Of a stretch of DNA of 64,000 nucleotides, positions 62,137 through 64,000 are shown piece after piece. The stretch's first letter is position 1; the number at the start of each line of letters is the position of its first letter. The stretch is from Bacteroidota bacterium. Its GTDB lineage: Bacteria > Bacteroidota > Bacteroidia > Bacteroidales > F082. The notes below the pieces were generated by a model, which saw nothing but the letters and a program-made list of their open reading frames with translations, was not told the origin of the DNA and ran no database searches. Location of the stretch: assembly GCA_018830105.1 (NCBI GenBank), contig JAHJTC010000016.1, positions 124,001 to 188,000 of the forward strand. The letters are read 5' to 3'. Made by a program: the position numbers and the translations under genes.

Positions 62137-62598
62137 TTAGGGCTCAAAACCCTGGATCTTGTTTTTGAGCCAGCCCATTCCCGCGTTTGGCCTGTTATCC
62201 ATGTCAGGTACAAAAGGTTTTATATCGAGAAGCGGACTATTGTCAAACATATCAGCATGATTAAAATATAGACGATTTTCTTCAATCTTCACGAGCTCCA
62301 CCACCGACATACCAATAGGGTTGGGACGGTGTGGGCTGCGAATTGCAAATATGCCATATTCCTTGTCGCTCAAAAAGGGCTTTTGCTTCAGCTGTGGAGA
62401 TTTGGCTTTATGGAGCCAATAAAACAAAATCACATGCGTAAACTGATCAAGGCCATCGAGGCCTTCCATTAACTCCCTGTTAATAATGGCAACCGAAACT
62501 AAGCTGTTTGTGGCAAAAACCGGCTGTATAGGAGCTTGTTTGCTTCCGTCGTATTCCGTATGAATTATGCCTATTGGCTTGATATTGATGCTGTTCAT
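62137..62598 (-). CDS. trmO: tRNA (t6A37) N6-methyltransferase TrmO (TsaA-like)
   Basis: 153 residues. PIGIIHTEYDGSKQAP at the start, DQFTHVILFYWLHKA, and FAIRSPHRPNPIGMSVVELVK are the marks of the TsaA/TrmO fold, which methylates t6A at position 37 of some tRNAs with S-adenosylmethionine. The protein lacks the C-terminal extension of E. coli TrmO (about 235 residues), as in many bacteria. Its first base overlaps the pdxJ stop. Confidence 0.88.
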   Translation of the reverse strand: MNSINIKPIGIIHTEYDGSKQAPIQPVFATNSLVSVAIINRELMEGLDGLDQFTHVILFYWLHKAKSPQLKQKPFLSDKEYGIFAIRSPHRPNPIGMSVVELVKIEENRLYFNHADMFDNSPLLDIKPFVPDMDNRPNAGMGWLKNKIQGFEP

Positions 62599-63314
62599 TA
62601 TACAATAAGCTGCCGGCGATACAATTGAATTGTGTTTTCGAGCCCAAAATACAAGGCGTCAGCAATGAGCGCATGTCCGATTGAGACTTCGAGCAATCCT
62701 GGAATATTTAGGGCAAAATAGGCCAGGTTATCCAAATTAAGGTCGTGGCCTGCATTGATGCCCAAGCCGCATTGCCGCGCTGTTTCGGCAGCCGTTACGA
62801 AATCTGCAACTGCTTTATCCCGGTTTTCTAAATAGTTAGCAGCGTATGCTTCGGTGTACAGTTCAATGCGGTCGGTATCTGTATCCCGGGCATGTTTTAT
62901 CATTTCGGTATTGGCATCAACAAAGATTGATGTGCGAATGCCTGCATCGTGAAATTGTCTGATGATTTGCTTTAAAAATTCTTTGTGTTTGATGGTGTCC
63001 CAGCCATGATCTGAAGTAAGCTGGTTCGGATCATCAGGCACCAGCGTAACTTGTTCGGGTTTGTTAGTAAGCACCAGCTCGACAAAATCCGGTGTTGGAT
63101 TTCCTTCAATATTAAATTCTGTGGTGACCAGAGGACGAAGCAAAGCCACATCTTTATAAGTAATATGTCGCTGATCGGGTCGTGGGTGGACTGTAATGCC
63201 CTCTGCGCCAAATTGCTGACAATCTACTGCTGTCTTTTGTACGTCGGGGATATTGCCGCCGCGGGCATTGCGCAGACTTGCTATTTTATTGATATTTACA
63301 CTGAGACGAATCAT
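62598..63314 (-). CDS. pdxJ: Pyridoxine 5'-phosphate synthase
   Basis: This 238-residue enzyme joins 1-deoxyxylulose 5-phosphate and 3-amino-2-oxopropyl phosphate in vitamin B6 synthesis. [18 protein letters not shown] at the start, [42 protein letters not shown], and [15 protein letters not shown] follow the family order. It is coupled to trmO by a one-base overlap. Confidence 0.96.
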   Translation of the reverse strand: MIRLSVNINKIASLRNARGGNIPDVQKTAVDCQQFGAEGITVHPRPDQRHITYKDVALLRPLVTTEFNIEGNPTPDFVELVLTNKPEQVTLVPDDPNQLTSDHGWDTIKHKEFLKQIIRQFHDAGIRTSIFVDANTEMIKHARDTDTDRIELYTEAYAANYLENRDKAVADFVTAAETARQCGLGINAGHDLNLDNLAYFALNIPGLLEVSIGHALIADALYFGLENTIQLYRRQLIV

Positions 63315-63489
63315 GATACGATTGAATTAAATGTTTTAAAAAGCTTGTCTCCTGACAATGACTGGCGAAATTAATCAAATTAAAGTTTTTTGAATGTGTT
63401 TCTTTTGTGCAGCAGTCCCACAACTTTTAGCTGATGTCGCGTTAACGCTATTTTGGCCGTTAAGTCTTGTTCTTTTTCCTCAGCTGAGC

Positions 63490-63552
63490 TAATTAGTCCC
63501 TATGTTTGTACCTTATTTTCTGCTAATACGGTACAAACATAGGGACTAATTA
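63490..63552. repeat. Perfect 23-bp inverted repeat, REP-like
   Basis: Arms at 63490-63512 and 63530-63552 are exact reverse complements (core GTCCCTATGTTTGTACC) with a 17-base loop. There is no T-run, so it is not a terminator. It lies in a gene-free stretch between pdxJ and tRNA-Gln. The start GTCCCTA recalls the inner palindrome of the element at 2396-2407. Confidence 0.8.
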
Positions 63553-63624
63553 ATGCCCGGAGAAAGGAAAATTTTGAGAAACATAAAAAGATTAGCTAAG
63601 AAATTGTTCATTTTGCAGCCGCAA

Positions 63625-63697
63625 TGCCCGATAGTGTAACTGGCAACACGTCTGACTCTGGATCAGAAGAGTTCAGGTTCGAGCCCTAGTCGGGCAA
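63625..63697 (+). tRNA. tRNA-Gln (anticodon CUG)
   Basis: The acceptor stem TGCCCGA pairs with TCGGGCA. The anticodon stem TCTGA/TCAGA encloses CTCTGGA, giving anticodon CUG. The T arm TCAGG-TTCGAGC-CCTAG has one C-A mismatch and a U-G pair. The discriminator is A and CCA is not encoded. The T-stem mismatch is unusual but the rest is well formed. Confidence 0.88.
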
Positions 63698-63706
63698 CAT
63701 GAAAAT

Positions 63707-63746
63707 GAGAGGGATACAGTAAATGGTCTGTAACCCTCTTTTTTTG
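63707..63746 (+). terminator. Terminator of tRNA-Gln
   Basis: AGAGGG-ATACAG pairs with CTGTAACCCTCT, followed by seven T residues. Confidence 0.85.
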
Positions 63747-63853
63747 TGAACTTACGATGGGTGTATGCTTAGTTATTCATAATAAGTTTGATCATCTGAT
63801 TTCCTGTTGCTGCAATCTTCTCTGATCAAATTGCATTATTCGCAGAAACAGCT

Positions 63854-63861
63854 TATATTTG
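63854..63861 (+). promoter_or_regulatory. -7 promoter element of the last gene
   Basis: TATATTTG, 30 bases before ATG 63891. Confidence 0.55.
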
Positions 63862-63890
63862 GGGTATCCTTATCCAAATGCATAAAGCAT

Positions 63891-64000
63891 ATGTCAACAG
63901 GCCGAAAAACAAAACTCAGGAGGATACTGCTACTGCTGCTTATTTTTATACTCACAGGATTATCAAATGGTTTCACACAGGAATGGATGCCAATAAAGCC
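63891..64000 (+). CDS. Start of a secreted or membrane protein, runs off the window
   Basis: 36 codons are visible: a basic start (STGRKTKLRR), a hydrophobic stretch ILLLLLIFILTGLS, then GFTQEWMPIK. This is a signal peptide, with the mature part just beginning. The promoter match 30 bases upstream supports the start. Nothing can be said about function. Confidence 0.6.
   Translation, partial: MSTGRKTKLRRILLLLLIFILTGLSNGFTQEWMPIK

Noticed and set aside
61990..62137. Possible preQ1 riboswitch before the YhhQ-type gene
   Set aside because: No aptamer-like stem with the C-rich and A-rich elements could be found in the short leader.

Overview
The window reads as chromosomal DNA of a member of the Bacteroidota, probably a Bacteroidales or Marinilabiliales-like lineage. 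The evidence is internal. Many genes are preceded by the Bacteroidota -7 promoter element TAnnTTTG. Five proteins end in a type IX secretion (T9SS) type A sorting domain. There is a GldB-type gliding lipoprotein, a TonB-dependent receptor with a carboxypeptidase-regulatory-like N-terminus, LytTR signalling, and a complete-looking classical menaquinone operon. No phage, rRNA operon, CRISPR array or intact insertion sequence was found. Exact ends of small sites were counted by eye and may be off by one or two bases.

Layout. Positions 1-600 hold two copies of a BIME-like palindromic repeat. Positions 673-2144 carry 6-phosphofructokinase and a small membrane protein, followed by a 210-bp MITE-like element with terminal inverted repeats and a 9-bp target duplication. 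Positions 2547-12315 are the most distinctive accessory region. Four large secreted T9SS cargo proteins with Asp-box (BNR) motifs lie on the minus strand, three of them clear paralogues, interspersed with two small secreted proteins of unknown function. The first cargo gene has a one-base slip in a T9 tract inside its signal peptide, which could be phase variation or an assembly error.

After a tRNA-Pro come housekeeping and metabolic genes: thioredoxin reductase, a GNAT-like protein, a sugar aminotransferase, and an unusual cNMP-domain/aspartase fusion with a nitroreductase. These are followed by a receiver/PEP-synthase-like fusion, a SlyD-type FKBP, ribosomal protein L28, a TonB receptor, superoxide dismutase, ornithine aminotransferase, a phospholipase D-family protein with a LytTR regulator, and a TPR membrane protein that lacks a kinase domain. 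The yicC-gmk-(MDR reductase)-nadD group, a SirB1-like protein, a small DDIPF-repeat secreted protein, a haem-binding-domain protein and a VCBS-repeat T9SS cargo come next.

Positions 41115-49851 form one long minus-strand operon, yifB-menI-menF-menD-menB-menA-menC-menE, which would make menaquinone from chorismate; no menH was identified in it. Then come gldB, two outer-membrane beta-barrels, nadE, an Nfu-type scaffold with an Mrp ATPase (iron-sulfur cluster handling), PEP carboxylase, an FAD reductase, tatC, an alpha/beta hydrolase, a YhhQ-type transporter, trmO and pdxJ. The window closes with a REP-like hairpin, a tRNA-Gln and the start of a secreted protein that runs off the end.

The strongest candidates for new biology are the cNMP-aspartase fusion, the tandem T9SS cargo cluster with its slippery signal peptide and small companions, a 40-residue membrane protein with its own promoter and terminator between 55-bp direct repeats, and the DDIPF(D/E)T repeat protein.
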